NCBI GenBank assembly: GCA_900543615.1
Contig: UQSC01000022.1
Span: forward strand, 1 to 21,621
Reading direction: 5' to 3'
Length of the DNA: 21,621 nucleotides
From: an uncultured Collinsella sp.
GTDB lineage: Bacteria; Actinomycetota; Coriobacteriia; Coriobacteriales; Coriobacteriaceae
The notes under the pieces were generated by a model. The model was not told the DNA's origin and made no database searches. It saw only the letters and a list, made by a program, of their open reading frames with translations. Shown one piece after another: positions 7,538 through 15,404 of this stretch. Made by a program: the position numbers and the translations under genes. The stretch's first letter is position 1. Every line of letters starts with the position of its first letter.

Positions 7538-8884
7538 TTATGCTGCCAACTTGTCAAAAGCTCCGCGGCGGTTGAGCACGGTAAACGCGACAACACAGAT
7601 GACTGCCGACAAAATCGATCCGCACGGCGACGCGATGCCCATGGGAAACAACGTATCGGAATAGGCGTTCGACAACAGCCACGCACCGGGCACGCGAATG
7701 AGTGCCACGGCCAGCACGTTGTGCGCAAAGCCGATGTAGCTCTTGCCGTATGCAGCGAAAAAGCCGCTAAAGCAAATGTGGATGCCGGCAAAGATTGCAT
7801 CGAAAATATAACTGTGCATATAGCCGGTACCGGCCGCGACCACCGCGGGGTCCTTGGCAAAAAAGCCGATAAACGCCGGCGCCACCAGCCACATCAGCAC
7901 CGTGATTAGGCAACCGTACACTACCGATATGGTCATGGCGTCCTTGAGTACCTGACGTGCACGGTCGCCCTTGCCCGCGCCGGCGTTTTGCGCCGTGAGC
8001 GCGCTGACGGTGGCACCCATGGAACTCGGCACAATGAACAAGAAGCTGATCATCTTTTCGACCAGGCCTACGGCGGCGGCGTCGACGAGCCCTCGGTGGT
8101 TGGCGATGACGGTGATGAACATAAACGCCACCTGGATGCAGCCGTCCTGTACTGCCACGGGTACGCCGATCTTAAGAATGCTGCCGAGCACCTCGGGTTG
8201 GGGGCGCAGGTCGCTGCGCTTAACGTGGATATTCGTGCGACGGCTCTTGAGCCACACGAGCGCGAGGGCAACGCTGGCCGTCTGGGCGGTTACCGTGCCG
8301 AGCGCCGCGCCCACAGGGCCGAGCCCCATGTGGCCGATAAACAGAAAATCGAGCGCGATGTTGATGATGCATGCCACGCCGATCACGTACATGGGCGAGC
8401 GCGAATCGCCTAGGCCGCGAAAGATGGCCGAGAGAATGTTGTATGCGGCGATAAACGGAATGCCGACAAAGCAGATACGCAGGTAGGCGGCGGTTCCTTC
8501 GACCGCCTCGGCCGGCGTGCCAATGAGTGCCACGATTTGCGGGCACAGTGCGAGCAGGACGGCGGCCAGTACCACCGAGACGCCCATAAAGAGCGTGATG
8601 GTATTGCCGATGGCGGTCTCGGCGCGGTCGAAGCGGCGCGAGCCCACGGCGTGGCCGACGATGACCGTCGTTCCCATGGCCAGACCCACGAGCGTCACGG
8701 TAATGATATAGAGCGTCTGCGCGCCATTGCCCACGGCGGTGATGCCGGCGGCGCCGCTAAACTGCCCCATCATGTACAGGTCGGCCATGCCGTAGAGCAT
8801 CTGTAAAAAGTACGAGAGCATATAGGGCAGGGCAAAGACCGCGATGGTCTTGAGGACATTGCCGCGTGTGAGGTCGTGTTCCAT
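7538..8884 (-). CDS. MATE family multidrug/cation exporter
   Basis: A 448-residue inner-membrane protein with about 12 hydrophobic segments in two similar halves, the usual size and layout of MATE transporters, which expel cationic drugs or metabolites in exchange for Na+ or H+. Typical family features include the N-terminal TRGNVLKTIAVFALPYMLSYFLQMLYGMAD segment, split here as TRGNVLK and LQMLYGMADLYMMGQF, and the mid-protein IFRGLGDSRSPMY motif. Its sequence type is closer to the DinF/NorM-like branch than to flippases, judged by eye. The start at 8884 has only a weak purine-rich site (AGAAAG, about 9 nt upstream). The next gene downstream is the MerR-type regulator, 53 nt away, and both are read from a shared promoter with MerR geometry. 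Confidence 0.95.
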   Translation of the reverse strand: MEHDLTRGNVLKTIAVFALPYMLSYFLQMLYGMADLYMMGQFSGAAGITAVGNGAQTLYIITVTLVGLAMGTTVIVGHAVGSRRFDRAETAIGNTITLFMGVSVVLAAVLLALCPQIVALIGTPAEAVEGTAAYLRICFVGIPFIAAYNILSAIFRGLGDSRSPMYVIGVACIINIALDFLFIGHMGLGPVGAALGTVTAQTASVALALVWLKSRRTNIHVKRSDLRPQPEVLGSILKIGVPVAVQDGCIQVAFMFITVIANHRGLVDAAAVGLVEKMISFLFIVPSSMGATVSALTAQNAGAGKGDRARQVLKDAMTISVVYGCLITVLMWLVAPAFIGFFAKDPAVVAAGTGYMHSYIFDAIFAGIHICFSGFFAAYGKSYIGFAHNVLAVALIRVPGAWLLSNAYSDTLFPMGIASPCGSILSAVICVVAFTVLNRRGAFDKLAA

Positions 8885-8924
8885 GGGCGGGGCTTTCTGG
8901 CTGGGTTTGTTTACGTACCAGTGT

Positions 8925-8955
8925 AGTGAAAACCCTATAACGATTGTAGAGTCAA
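8925..8955 (-). promoter_or_regulatory. MerR-type promoter/operator (19-bp spacer) of the MATE-merR operon
   Basis: On the minus strand TTGACT (8950-8955) is separated by exactly 19 nt from TTCACT (8925-8930). The overlong spacer holds the imperfect dyad ACTCTA...TAGGGT (8933-8938 and 8946-8951). This geometry, with an operator centred between -35 and -10, is the hallmark of promoters untwisted by MerR-family activators. It lies about 40 nt before the exporter start, and a MerR regulator is encoded in the same operon. Confidence 0.7.
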
Positions 8956-9073
8956 GGTTTGTGATGACGCCGGAGCGAAAAAGTCTCGCGCACCATTATT
9001 CCGAGTGAATATGGACACACATCACGAGAACTCGCCGCCGGCGCTAACCTTGCAGAAAACGATTTCGGAATAC

Positions 9074-9103
9074 TTGACACCATTATTCGGCGCGCAATAA
9101 TAC
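9074..9103 (+). promoter_or_regulatory. candidate promoter/operator of the ABC exporter operon
   Basis: A consensus -35 TTGACA (9074-9079) is followed by overlapping -10 candidates: AATAAT at 9096 (spacer 16) or TAATAC at 9098 (spacer 18). An inverted repeat ATTATT (9082-9087)/AATAAT (9096-9101) overlaps the promoter, and CACCATTATTC at 9078-9088 is a direct repeat of 8991-9001. These suggest a repressor site. The divergent gap 8885-9142 contains no convincing gene. Confidence 0.5.
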
Positions 9104-9142
9104 GTGCGTTTGCGAACAACGTTTGATGGGGGTTGAACCTGC

Positions 9143-10972
9143 GTGCGCAATCTCAAAATACTGTTTTTCTATCTAGGGGCATACCGTCGCGATGCCATCC
9201 TCGGCGTGTTCTTTGTGTCGGTCGAGACGGTGCTCGAGCTGTTTATCCCGGTCATCATGGCCAACATCATCGATGTGGGCGTGCCTGTGTGTGATATCAA
9301 CTACATGCTGCTACAGGGCGCGTACATGTTGGTGTGCGCTGCGCTTTCGCTGGTACTGGGCTTGGGTTATGCCCGCACGTCCGCCCGCGTTGCCTCGGGC
9401 CTAGGCGCTAACCTGCGCGAGGCCGAGTACAAAAAGATTCAAACGCTCGCCTTTGGCAACCTGGACAACTACGACGCCAGCTCGCTCGTCACCCGCATGA
9501 CCACGGACATCACCGTTATCCAAAATGCTGTGGGCAACGGCTTTCGCCCTATGGTGCGCGGCCCGGTGACGCTTATCGTCGGCCTTATCTACGCGCTGAT
9601 GCTGTCGCGCCCGCTCGCCACCGTCTTTGCGATCATCTTGCCCGTGCTGGCAATCGTACTGGGCGTCATCACCTATCGCGTCAGTCCGCTCTACCGCCAA
9701 CTCCAGACCTCGATGGACCACCTCAACGGCGTGGTGCAGGAGGACCTCACTGCCGTGCGCGCCGTCAAGGCGTATGTGCGCGCCGAGCACGAGGAGGCCA
9801 AGTTCGACACCGTCAATACCGAGCTCGCCGGCACTGCGACGAAGACCTTTGGCAACGCGGTTCTCAACCTGCCGGTGTTTCAGCTGTCGATGTACGTGGC
9901 TGCGCTCTCCATCCTGTGGATTGGCGGCCGCATGATTCTCGCCGGCAAGCTGGGCGTGGGCTCGCTCACGGGCTTTATGAGCTACGTGCTGCTGATCATG
10001 AATTCGCTCATGATGATTTCCAACGTGTTTTTGCTGCTCACGCGCGCTCTTACGAGTGTGGGCCGTATCGCCGAGGTGCTCGATGAGGAGCCCTTTATCG
10101 CCAACCCCGCGGGAGACCTCGCGATTGCGGCGCCAGCGGACGGCAGTATCGAGTTTCGCGACGTTTCCTTTAAATACCGCGCGGATGCAGCCGAGGATGT
10201 GCTCGAGCATATCGACCTTCGCATCGAGAGCGGCTCGACGGTGGGCATCCTCGGCGGCACGGGCTCGGGCAAGAGCTCGCTTGTGCAGCTGATTGCGCGC
10301 CTGTACGACGCCACCGAAGGCGCCGTGCTTGTGGGCGGACGCGACGTGCGCGACTACGACCTCGCCGCCTTGCGCGACGCTGTGGGCATTGTGCTGCAAA
10401 AGAATGTGCTGTTTACGGGTACCGTGCGCGAGAACCTGCAGTGGGGCAATCCGCAGGCGTCGGACGATGAACTCCTCGCGGCTTGCCGCACGGCGTGCGT
10501 GGACGAGTTCCTTGATCGCATCGGCGGGCTGGACGGCGAGTTGGGCCAAGGCGGCGCTGGTGTTTCGGGTGGCCAGAAGCAACGCCTGTGCATCGCGCGC
10601 ACGCTGCTCAAGCACCCGCGCGTGCTCATTTTTGATGACTCCACCAGCGCGGTCGATATGGCGACCGACGCTAAGATTCGCGAGCACATCGCTCGGATTT
10701 CCGATACGACCGTGCTCATCATCGCCCAGCGTATCGCGAGCGTCATGGATGCCGATCGCATTGTGGTGTTGGACGACGGTCGTGTCCACGGCGTGGGCAC
10801 GCACGAGGAACTGCTGGCGGGCGACAACATCTACCAGGAGATTTACGCCTCGCAGATGGAGTTTGCGAGGAACGCGGACGCCGGCGATGGCAACGACGGT
10901 GGCTGCGCGAATGATCCGTTTTCCTCCGTCGCATGCGGATCACCCTTGGAAGGGGGTGAGCGCCATGCCTAA
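9143..10972 (+). CDS. ABC exporter half-transporter, degenerate-site subunit
   Basis: A 609-residue membrane export subunit with a six-helix exporter domain (about 1-310) and a nucleotide-binding domain (about 335-575). Walker A is GGTGSGKS (371-378), the Q-loop glutamine is Q419 and the signature is VSGGQ (474-478). The catalytic site is atypical. Walker B ends FDDS, so the usual glutamate is D499, and the switch histidine is replaced by Q529 (IIAQR). This is the known pattern of the catalytically weak partner in heterodimeric exporters such as TM287/288 and BmrCD. The GTG start has a G-rich site (about 9128-9132). The reading frame overlaps the next gene by 8 nt. The last residues (about 590-603) are encoded by a hairpin repeat, so the C-terminal tail probably grew by repeat insertion. 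The substrate is unknown. Confidence 0.94.
   Translation: MRNLKILFFYLGAYRRDAILGVFFVSVETVLELFIPVIMANIIDVGVPVCDINYMLLQGAYMLVCAALSLVLGLGYARTSARVASGLGANLREAEYKKIQTLAFGNLDNYDASSLVTRMTTDITVIQNAVGNGFRPMVRGPVTLIVGLIYALMLSRPLATVFAIILPVLAIVLGVITYRVSPLYRQLQTSMDHLNGVVQEDLTAVRAVKAYVRAEHEEAKFDTVNTELAGTATKTFGNAVLNLPVFQLSMYVAALSILWIGGRMILAGKLGVGSLTGFMSYVLLIMNSLMMISNVFLLLTRALTSVGRIAEVLDEEPFIANPAGDLAIAAPADGSIEFRDVSFKYRADAAEDVLEHIDLRIESGSTVGILGGTGSGKSSLVQLIARLYDATEGAVLVGGRDVRDYDLAALRDAVGIVLQKNVLFTGTVRENLQWGNPQASDDELLAACRTACVDEFLDRIGGLDGELGQGGAGVSGGQKQRLCIARTLLKHPRVLIFDDSTSAVDMATDAKIREHIARISDTTVLIIAQRIASVMDADRIVVLDDGRVHGVGTHEELLAGDNIYQEIYASQMEFARNADAGDGNDGGCANDPFSSVACGSPLEGGERHA
10912..10942. repeat. GATCCG-stem hairpin repeat, copy B, inside a coding region
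   Basis: TGATCCG (10912-10918) pairs with CGGATCA (10936-10942). In reverse orientation the 31-bp unit matches 2530-2560 at 27 of 31 positions, all four differences falling in one 6-base block. It supplies codons for the C-terminal tail of the ABC subunit and lies just before the start of the second ABC gene. Confidence 0.75.
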
Positions 10973-12863
10973 GACCGCAGCCCAAGCACGCCCGGCCGAC
11001 CTCAAGCGCACTGTGCGTCGCTTGCTCTCCTACATGGGGCATGCCAAGTTCTCGTTGCTCGCGGTGGGCGTGCTCGCCTCCGTCGCCGCCATCGCGAGCC
11101 TCGCCGGCACCTACATGGTGCGCCCCATCGTTAACGGTTTGGCCACGGGCGGGGAGGAACTGCTTGCCAAGCAGGTCATCCTGACGGCGATCATCTACGC
11201 TGCGGGCGTGCTCTCGGCCCTGGGCTACTCGCAGATTATGGTGCGCGCGGCCCAACACGTGGTGTCCGATATTCGCCGCGACCTGTTCGCGCACATCCAG
11301 ACGCTGCCGCTCAGTTATTTTGACAGCACGCGCTCGGGCGACATCATGAGTTTTTTCACCAACGACGTCGACACCGTCTCCGAGGCGCTCAACAACAGCT
11401 TTGCCAACGTGATTCAGGCCGCCATTCAGGTTGTGGGCACCACGGCCATGCTCATCATCCTTAACTGGCAGCTCACGATTATCACGCTCGTGTGCGATGC
11501 GGCCATTGTGCTGTATGCGCGCTACTCGGGCGCGCGCTCTAAGCGTTTCTTTGCCGCCCAGCAGGCATCGCTTGGCGACCTGGACGGATATATCGAAGAG
11601 ATGGTCTCGGGTCAAAAGGTCATCAAGGTCTTTAACCGTGAGGCAGCGAATGTCGCCGGCTTCACCTGCCGCAACGACGAGCTTCGCCGCACCGGTACCG
11701 CCGCCGTGAGCTATGCCAACTCCATGGTGCCCATGACCGTCGTGATTGGCTACGTCAACTATGCCATCGTCGCCGTGGCGGGCGGCATGCTCTGCATCAA
11801 GGGGCTCGCCGATGTGGGCGCACTTGCAAGCTACCTGGTCTTTGTGCGCCAGGCCGCCATGCCCATCAACCAGTTTACGCAGCTCGGCAACTTCTTGCTC
11901 AACGCGTTGGCCGGTGCCGAGCGCCTGTTTGCCGCCATGGACCTTGAGCCCGAGGTGGACGAGGGCTGCGTGGAGCTGGTGCAGACGGGCGACGCCGCGT
12001 GGGCGTGGAAGATTCCCGAGGGCCAGGGCGTGGGCGCGTACGGGCACTTGCATGACGTGGCAGCCGTTGATGAGTCGGGCCGCGCGGTGGCCGCCGACGG
12101 CACCGAGCTCACGTGCGGCTTGGTCCCGCTTGCCGGCGACGTGCGCTTCCATGCCGTGGACTTTTCCTACGTGCCGGGCACCCGTGTGCTCACGGATCTC
12201 AACCTGTTTGCCAAGCCAGGGCAAAAGATCGCGTTTGTGGGCTCGACGGGCGCCGGAAAGACGACCATCACCAACCTCATCAACCGCTTCTACGAGGTCG
12301 ATGACGGCGAGATCACGTACGACGGCATCGACGTCAAGCACATTGCCAAGGCCAGCCTGCGCGGGTCGCTCGGCATTGTGCTGCAGGACACGCACCTGTT
12401 TAGCGGCACCATTGCGCAGAACATCCGCTTTGGCAAGCTCGACGCGACCGACGAGGAGGTGCGCGCCGCTGCCGAGGCCGCCTGCGCCGACTCGTTTATC
12501 CGCCGCCTGCCGCAGGGCTACGACACACCGGTCACGGCCGACGGCGCCAACCTGTCGCAGGGCCAGCGTCAGCTGCTCGCCATCGCGCGCGTGGCCGTCG
12601 CCGATCCGCCGGTGCTCATTCTGGACGAGGCCACGAGCTCCATCGACACGCGTACCGAAAAGCTCATCGAGCGCGGTATGGACCGCATCATGCGCGGTCG
12701 CACCACGTTTATGATCGCGCACCGCCTGTCCACTGTCCGCGACGCCGACGCCATCATGGTCCTCGAACACGGCCGCATCATCGAGCGCGGCACGCACGAA
12801 GAGCTGCTCGCCCAGCACGGCGAGTACTGGCAGCTGGCGCATGGCTTAAAAGAGCTGGATTAA
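10965..12863 (+). CDS. ABC exporter half-transporter, catalytically canonical subunit
   Basis: A 632-residue partner of the preceding ABC subunit; together they should form one heterodimeric exporter in the cytoplasmic membrane. The six-helix domain is about 25-325 and the nucleotide-binding domain about 392-632: Walker A GSTGAGKT (426-433), Q474, signature LSQGQ (530-534), Walker B LILDE with catalytic E555, and switch histidine H586 (IAHRLST). All catalytic residues are intact, unlike its partner. An extra segment of about 50 residues (about 337-390, rich in Gly, Ala and Asp) lies between the membrane and ATPase domains. ATG 10965 is chosen because AAGGGGG (10950-10956) precedes it by 8 nt and the start overlaps the previous stop, which indicates translational coupling. 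The frame stays open upstream to 10293, but that part is only an out-of-frame reading of the first gene. Confidence 0.95.
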   Translation: MPKTAAQARPADLKRTVRRLLSYMGHAKFSLLAVGVLASVAAIASLAGTYMVRPIVNGLATGGEELLAKQVILTAIIYAAGVLSALGYSQIMVRAAQHVVSDIRRDLFAHIQTLPLSYFDSTRSGDIMSFFTNDVDTVSEALNNSFANVIQAAIQVVGTTAMLIILNWQLTIITLVCDAAIVLYARYSGARSKRFFAAQQASLGDLDGYIEEMVSGQKVIKVFNREAANVAGFTCRNDELRRTGTAAVSYANSMVPMTVVIGYVNYAIVAVAGGMLCIKGLADVGALASYLVFVRQAAMPINQFTQLGNFLLNALAGAERLFAAMDLEPEVDEGCVELVQTGDAAWAWKIPEGQGVGAYGHLHDVAAVDESGRAVAADGTELTCGLVPLAGDVRFHAVDFSYVPGTRVLTDLNLFAKPGQKIAFVGSTGAGKTTITNLINRFYEVDDGEITYDGIDVKHIAKASLRGSLGIVLQDTHLFSGTIAQNIRFGKLDATDEEVRAAAEAACADSFIRRLPQGYDTPVTADGANLSQGQRQLLAIARVAVADPPVLILDEATSSIDTRTEKLIERGMDRIMRGRTTFMIAHRLSTVRDADAIMVLEHGRIIERGTHEELLAQHGEYWQLAHGLKELD

Positions 12864-12907
12864 CCCGTTCGAGCACGATGCTTTGATCCCTCCGTGCCCC
12901 TCGACTC

Positions 12908-12974
12908 AAACCATCACAACATTCGACGTTTTTTGCCAAAATCGGGAAAAGCATCGAATGTTGTGATGGTTTTT
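12908..12974 (+). repeat. 19-bp-arm palindromic element, copy 1 (also terminator-like)
   Basis: AAACCATCACAACATTCGA (12908-12926) and its exact complement (12954-12972) enclose a 27-nt centre, followed by a run of five T ending at 12974. Bases 12908-12970 are identical, 63 of 63, to 14150-14212. It starts 45 nt after the ABC operon stop and could terminate it. It has no coding capacity. Confidence 0.9.
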
Positions 12975-13073
12975 CTGCCACTCGACCGGGTGGAATCGCT
13001 TTCTTGTGCACGAAGGTGTGCGGACCCGTGGGCAGGGGAATAAGGTTGGTTATCCGACTCCATTGGAGGGCTC

Positions 13074-14111
13074 ATGGACCTGCCGATCGTCCTGTCCCAT
13101 AAGACTGCCTGGCTGTACCACAACGTGGCGCGCCCGTCCGAGCCGCTCTCGCGAGCAAGCAGCCTATACGATGAGGACTCGCTTGCTAACGAGGCGGAGC
13201 CGACCGCGGACCTGCCCAAATTGGGGCTCGATGCCAAGGGGCTGAGGGCTTCAACGGCAGTTGGGATCGTTACCGGCTATCTGGCTTCGCTTGGTATTCC
13301 ACGAGAAGAGCTCGATCATATCGACACGCTCGTCAACTTCGATTTTGAGCGCTCGACGCCGGCTGGATTTAGGTGCCACGTGTTTGGAGCGCCGGTACCT
13401 CCAGGCCATCTTATCGAGGTGGCAGAGGGCCTTCTAGTGGTTGATGAGGCCATGTGCTTTGTCCAGGCGGGTTCGTGGATGAGCGAGCCCGAGCAGCTGG
13501 AATATGGCTACGAAATCTGCGCCCGATACCATTTGAATCATCTGTCGACAGGCGATTATATCGAGATGGGGCAGAGGTATACCGTTGCCGACATGATTGC
13601 CTATTGCAATGAGAACCGATCTCGTCAGGGGGCTATACGCGCGGCCGCCGTGCTCAAGCGCGTGCACGATGGCGCGCGGTCGCCCATGGAGACGGCCACC
13701 ACAATCATGGTCGTAGCAAAACGTTCCCAGGGAGGGCTGGGATACGCCAAGATCGAGCTCAACCATCGGGTCAATGTTCCCAGCGAGTTCAAATATCTCG
13801 CGAAGGCCGGGTATTTCGAGATTGACGTATATGCGCCTGCGAGTGGTACGGGGATTGAATACAACGGCTCGGACCATCTTGATAAACAGCGCAGCGCGTC
13901 GGACGCGGAGCGTATGACCGTGCTGGGTGCGCTGGGCTTTAGGATGATCGTCCTCACCGGGACTCAGTTTGCCCATCAGCTGCAATTGCACCGGGCGATG
14001 AACGCCATCGCGCTCGCCATGGGCCTTAAGTGCGACCGTAGCGAGACATTCCAGAAACGTCAGAATGACCTGCGAGAATTCGTGATTCGTCACTGGGACG
14101 GCGGCCTTTAG
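13074..14111 (+). CDS. AbiEi/DUF559-like protein with PD-(D/E)XK-type nuclease pattern
   Basis: A 345-residue protein of unknown function. Its N-terminus (VLSHKTAWLYHN) recalls the start of AbiEi-like antitoxin domains. The C-terminal part (about 200-310) has the layout of DUF559/VSR-like nuclease folds: E206 in ARSPMETA, D251 in YFEIDVYAP, and E262 with N264 in GIEYNGSDH, then DAERMTVLGALGFRMIVLT. E206, D251 and E262 could form the metal site, although nuclease activity is unproven. No AbiEii-type toxin gene follows it. GGAGGG (13065-13070) sits only 3 nt before the ATG, a short spacing. The gene lies alone between two identical palindromic elements and has somewhat lower GC than its neighbours. 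It may be a defence or toxin-antitoxin-derived orphan, or a housekeeping protein peculiar to this group. Confidence 0.72.
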   Translation: MDLPIVLSHKTAWLYHNVARPSEPLSRASSLYDEDSLANEAEPTADLPKLGLDAKGLRASTAVGIVTGYLASLGIPREELDHIDTLVNFDFERSTPAGFRCHVFGAPVPPGHLIEVAEGLLVVDEAMCFVQAGSWMSEPEQLEYGYEICARYHLNHLSTGDYIEMGQRYTVADMIAYCNENRSRQGAIRAAAVLKRVHDGARSPMETATTIMVVAKRSQGGLGYAKIELNHRVNVPSEFKYLAKAGYFEIDVYAPASGTGIEYNGSDHLDKQRSASDAERMTVLGALGFRMIVLTGTQFAHQLQLHRAMNAIALAMGLKCDRSETFQKRQNDLREFVIRHWDGGL

Positions 14112-14149
14112 GGGCGTTTCGGTCCTTCTACGGGGCGCTGTGGGCAGGC

Positions 14150-14212
14150 AAACCATCACAACATTCGACGTTTTTTGCCAAAATCGGGAAAAGCATCGAA
14201 TGTTGTGATGGT
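14150..14212 (+). repeat. 19-bp-arm palindromic element, copy 2
   Basis: The same 63 bp as 12908-12970 without a single difference, in the same orientation, 39 nt after the DUF559-like gene. Here the last arm bases differ (CTG replaces TTT), so there is no T-run and the terminator-like end is lost. Confidence 0.9.
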
Positions 14213-14344
14213 CTGTGCTGAGGATGGGCTTGGGAAGCTGGTTTTGCTCGAAGCGACCTGTCCTGTCGTACGAGTGTCGGTTCGTTTCCTTCGTGGGGTA
14301 TTATGTTTTCCGAAGAATAAAACGCCGTGTGAGGGGAGGGCTGC

Positions 14345-15400
14345 GTGGACGGGCACGTGCAACATGACGGCTTTGGCCGCGATATCAACTACCTGCGCAT
14401 TGCCGTTACCGACAAGTGCAATTTCCGCTGCATTTACTGCATGCCGGCCGATGGCGTGGCGCCCCGTGCGCACGACGAGCTGCTCGGCGCCGAGGAAATC
14501 GCCCGCTTTGTGCGCTTGGTGGCGGGGGAGGGCATTCGCCGCGTGCGCCTGACGGGTGGCGAGCCGCTGGTCAGCCGCCGTATCATTCCGCTTATTCGTG
14601 ACATCCGCGCGATTCCGCAGATCGAGGACATCTCGCTCACCACCAATGGCGCCCTGCTGCCCAAGTTGGCGCCGCAGCTCAAAGACGCCGGTCTTAATCG
14701 CGTCAACATTTCGCTCGACACACTCGACCCTACGCTCTTTGGAAAGATCACGCGCCTGGGCCGGCTCGAGCAGACCATGGCTGGCATCGACGCGGCGCTG
14801 GCTTGGGGCTTTGAGCCCGTTAAGGTCAACTGCGTTGTGGTGCGCCGACTCAACCAGGATGTGGCGGCCCTCGCGCGGCTCACGCTCGATCGCCCCATCC
14901 ACCTGCGCTTTATCGAATACATGCCGATCGGTGACGAGCGCACGAGCTCGCATTGCGCTGTGGACCCGCATGCGCCCGCGCTCAATTCCGAGCTGTGGGA
15001 CGCGAGCGATACCGTGCCGAGTGATGAGCTGCGGGCACGCATCAATGCCGGGGCCGCGGCGGCGGGACTGGGCGAGCTCGAGCCGCTCGACATCAACGAC
15101 GCTCCTGCCGGCGCGGGCCCTGCGCGCTATTGGCACTTTCCGGGCGTGGCGGGAACGGTCGGCTTTATTAGCGCCATGTCCAACCATTTTTGTGCGAATT
15201 GCAACCGTCTGCGCCTGACGGCCGATGGCAACGTGCGTCCGTGCCTGTTCAGCGATGCCGAGTATTCGGTGCGCGACGCCCTGCGCCGTGGTGATGATAT
15301 GCAGGTACTTTCGATTTGGCGCGATGCCGTGGCCCACAAACCGCAGGAACACGCGATAATTGAGGGCACGCAACGATTTATGTCCCAAATCGGAGGATGA
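14345..15400 (+). CDS. moaA: GTP 3',8-cyclase MoaA (radical SAM), molybdenum cofactor step 1
   Basis: A 351-residue radical SAM enzyme that rearranges GTP to the cyclic intermediate later made into cPMP by MoaC. The SAM-binding 4Fe-4S cluster motif is C25, C29 and C32 (CNFRCIYC), followed by LTGGEPLV (69-76). The second cluster uses C283, C286 and C300 (FCANCNRLRLT, VRPCLF). The protein ends in the double glycine GG that MoaA needs for activity. The GTG start has GGGGAGGG (14333-14340) 4 nt before it. Its stop codon lies within the ribosome binding site of the next gene, 4 nt from that ATG, so the two are one operon. A weak -10 candidate TATTAT is at 14299-14304. Other cofactor genes (moaD, moaE, moeA) are not in the window. 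Confidence 0.97.
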   Translation: MDGHVQHDGFGRDINYLRIAVTDKCNFRCIYCMPADGVAPRAHDELLGAEEIARFVRLVAGEGIRRVRLTGGEPLVSRRIIPLIRDIRAIPQIEDISLTTNGALLPKLAPQLKDAGLNRVNISLDTLDPTLFGKITRLGRLEQTMAGIDAALAWGFEPVKVNCVVVRRLNQDVAALARLTLDRPIHLRFIEYMPIGDERTSSHCAVDPHAPALNSELWDASDTVPSDELRARINAGAAAAGLGELEPLDINDAPAGAGPARYWHFPGVAGTVGFISAMSNHFCANCNRLRLTADGNVRPCLFSDAEYSVRDALRRGDDMQVLSIWRDAVAHKPQEHAIIEGTQRFMSQIGG

Positions 15401-15404
15401 TCAT

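Noticed and set aside
9011..9100. 29-codon frame in the gap before the ABC operon
   Set aside because: No good ribosome binding site, and it overlaps the best promoter. Such a length is expected by chance.
10293..10964. upstream extension of the second ABC subunit
   Set aside because: The frame is open, but the translation is low-complexity Arg/Ala/Ser-rich and overlaps the real first subunit. A good ribosome binding site supports the start at 10965.
10743..12842. 699-codon open frame antisense to the ABC genes
   Set aside because: It covers two well-supported transporter genes in the opposite direction and resembles no family. It is a product of the codon bias.
13074..14111. complete AbiE toxin-antitoxin system
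   Set aside because: Only an AbiEi-like/DUF559-like gene is present and no AbiEii nucleotidyltransferase toxin follows it.
14299..14304. promoter of moaA from the TATTAT box
   Set aside because: No acceptable -35 hexamer at 16-18 nt, so it is mentioned only as a weak candidate.
14156..15388. 410-codon antisense frame over moaA
   Set aside because: It lies opposite an unmistakable MoaA and runs into the palindromic element.
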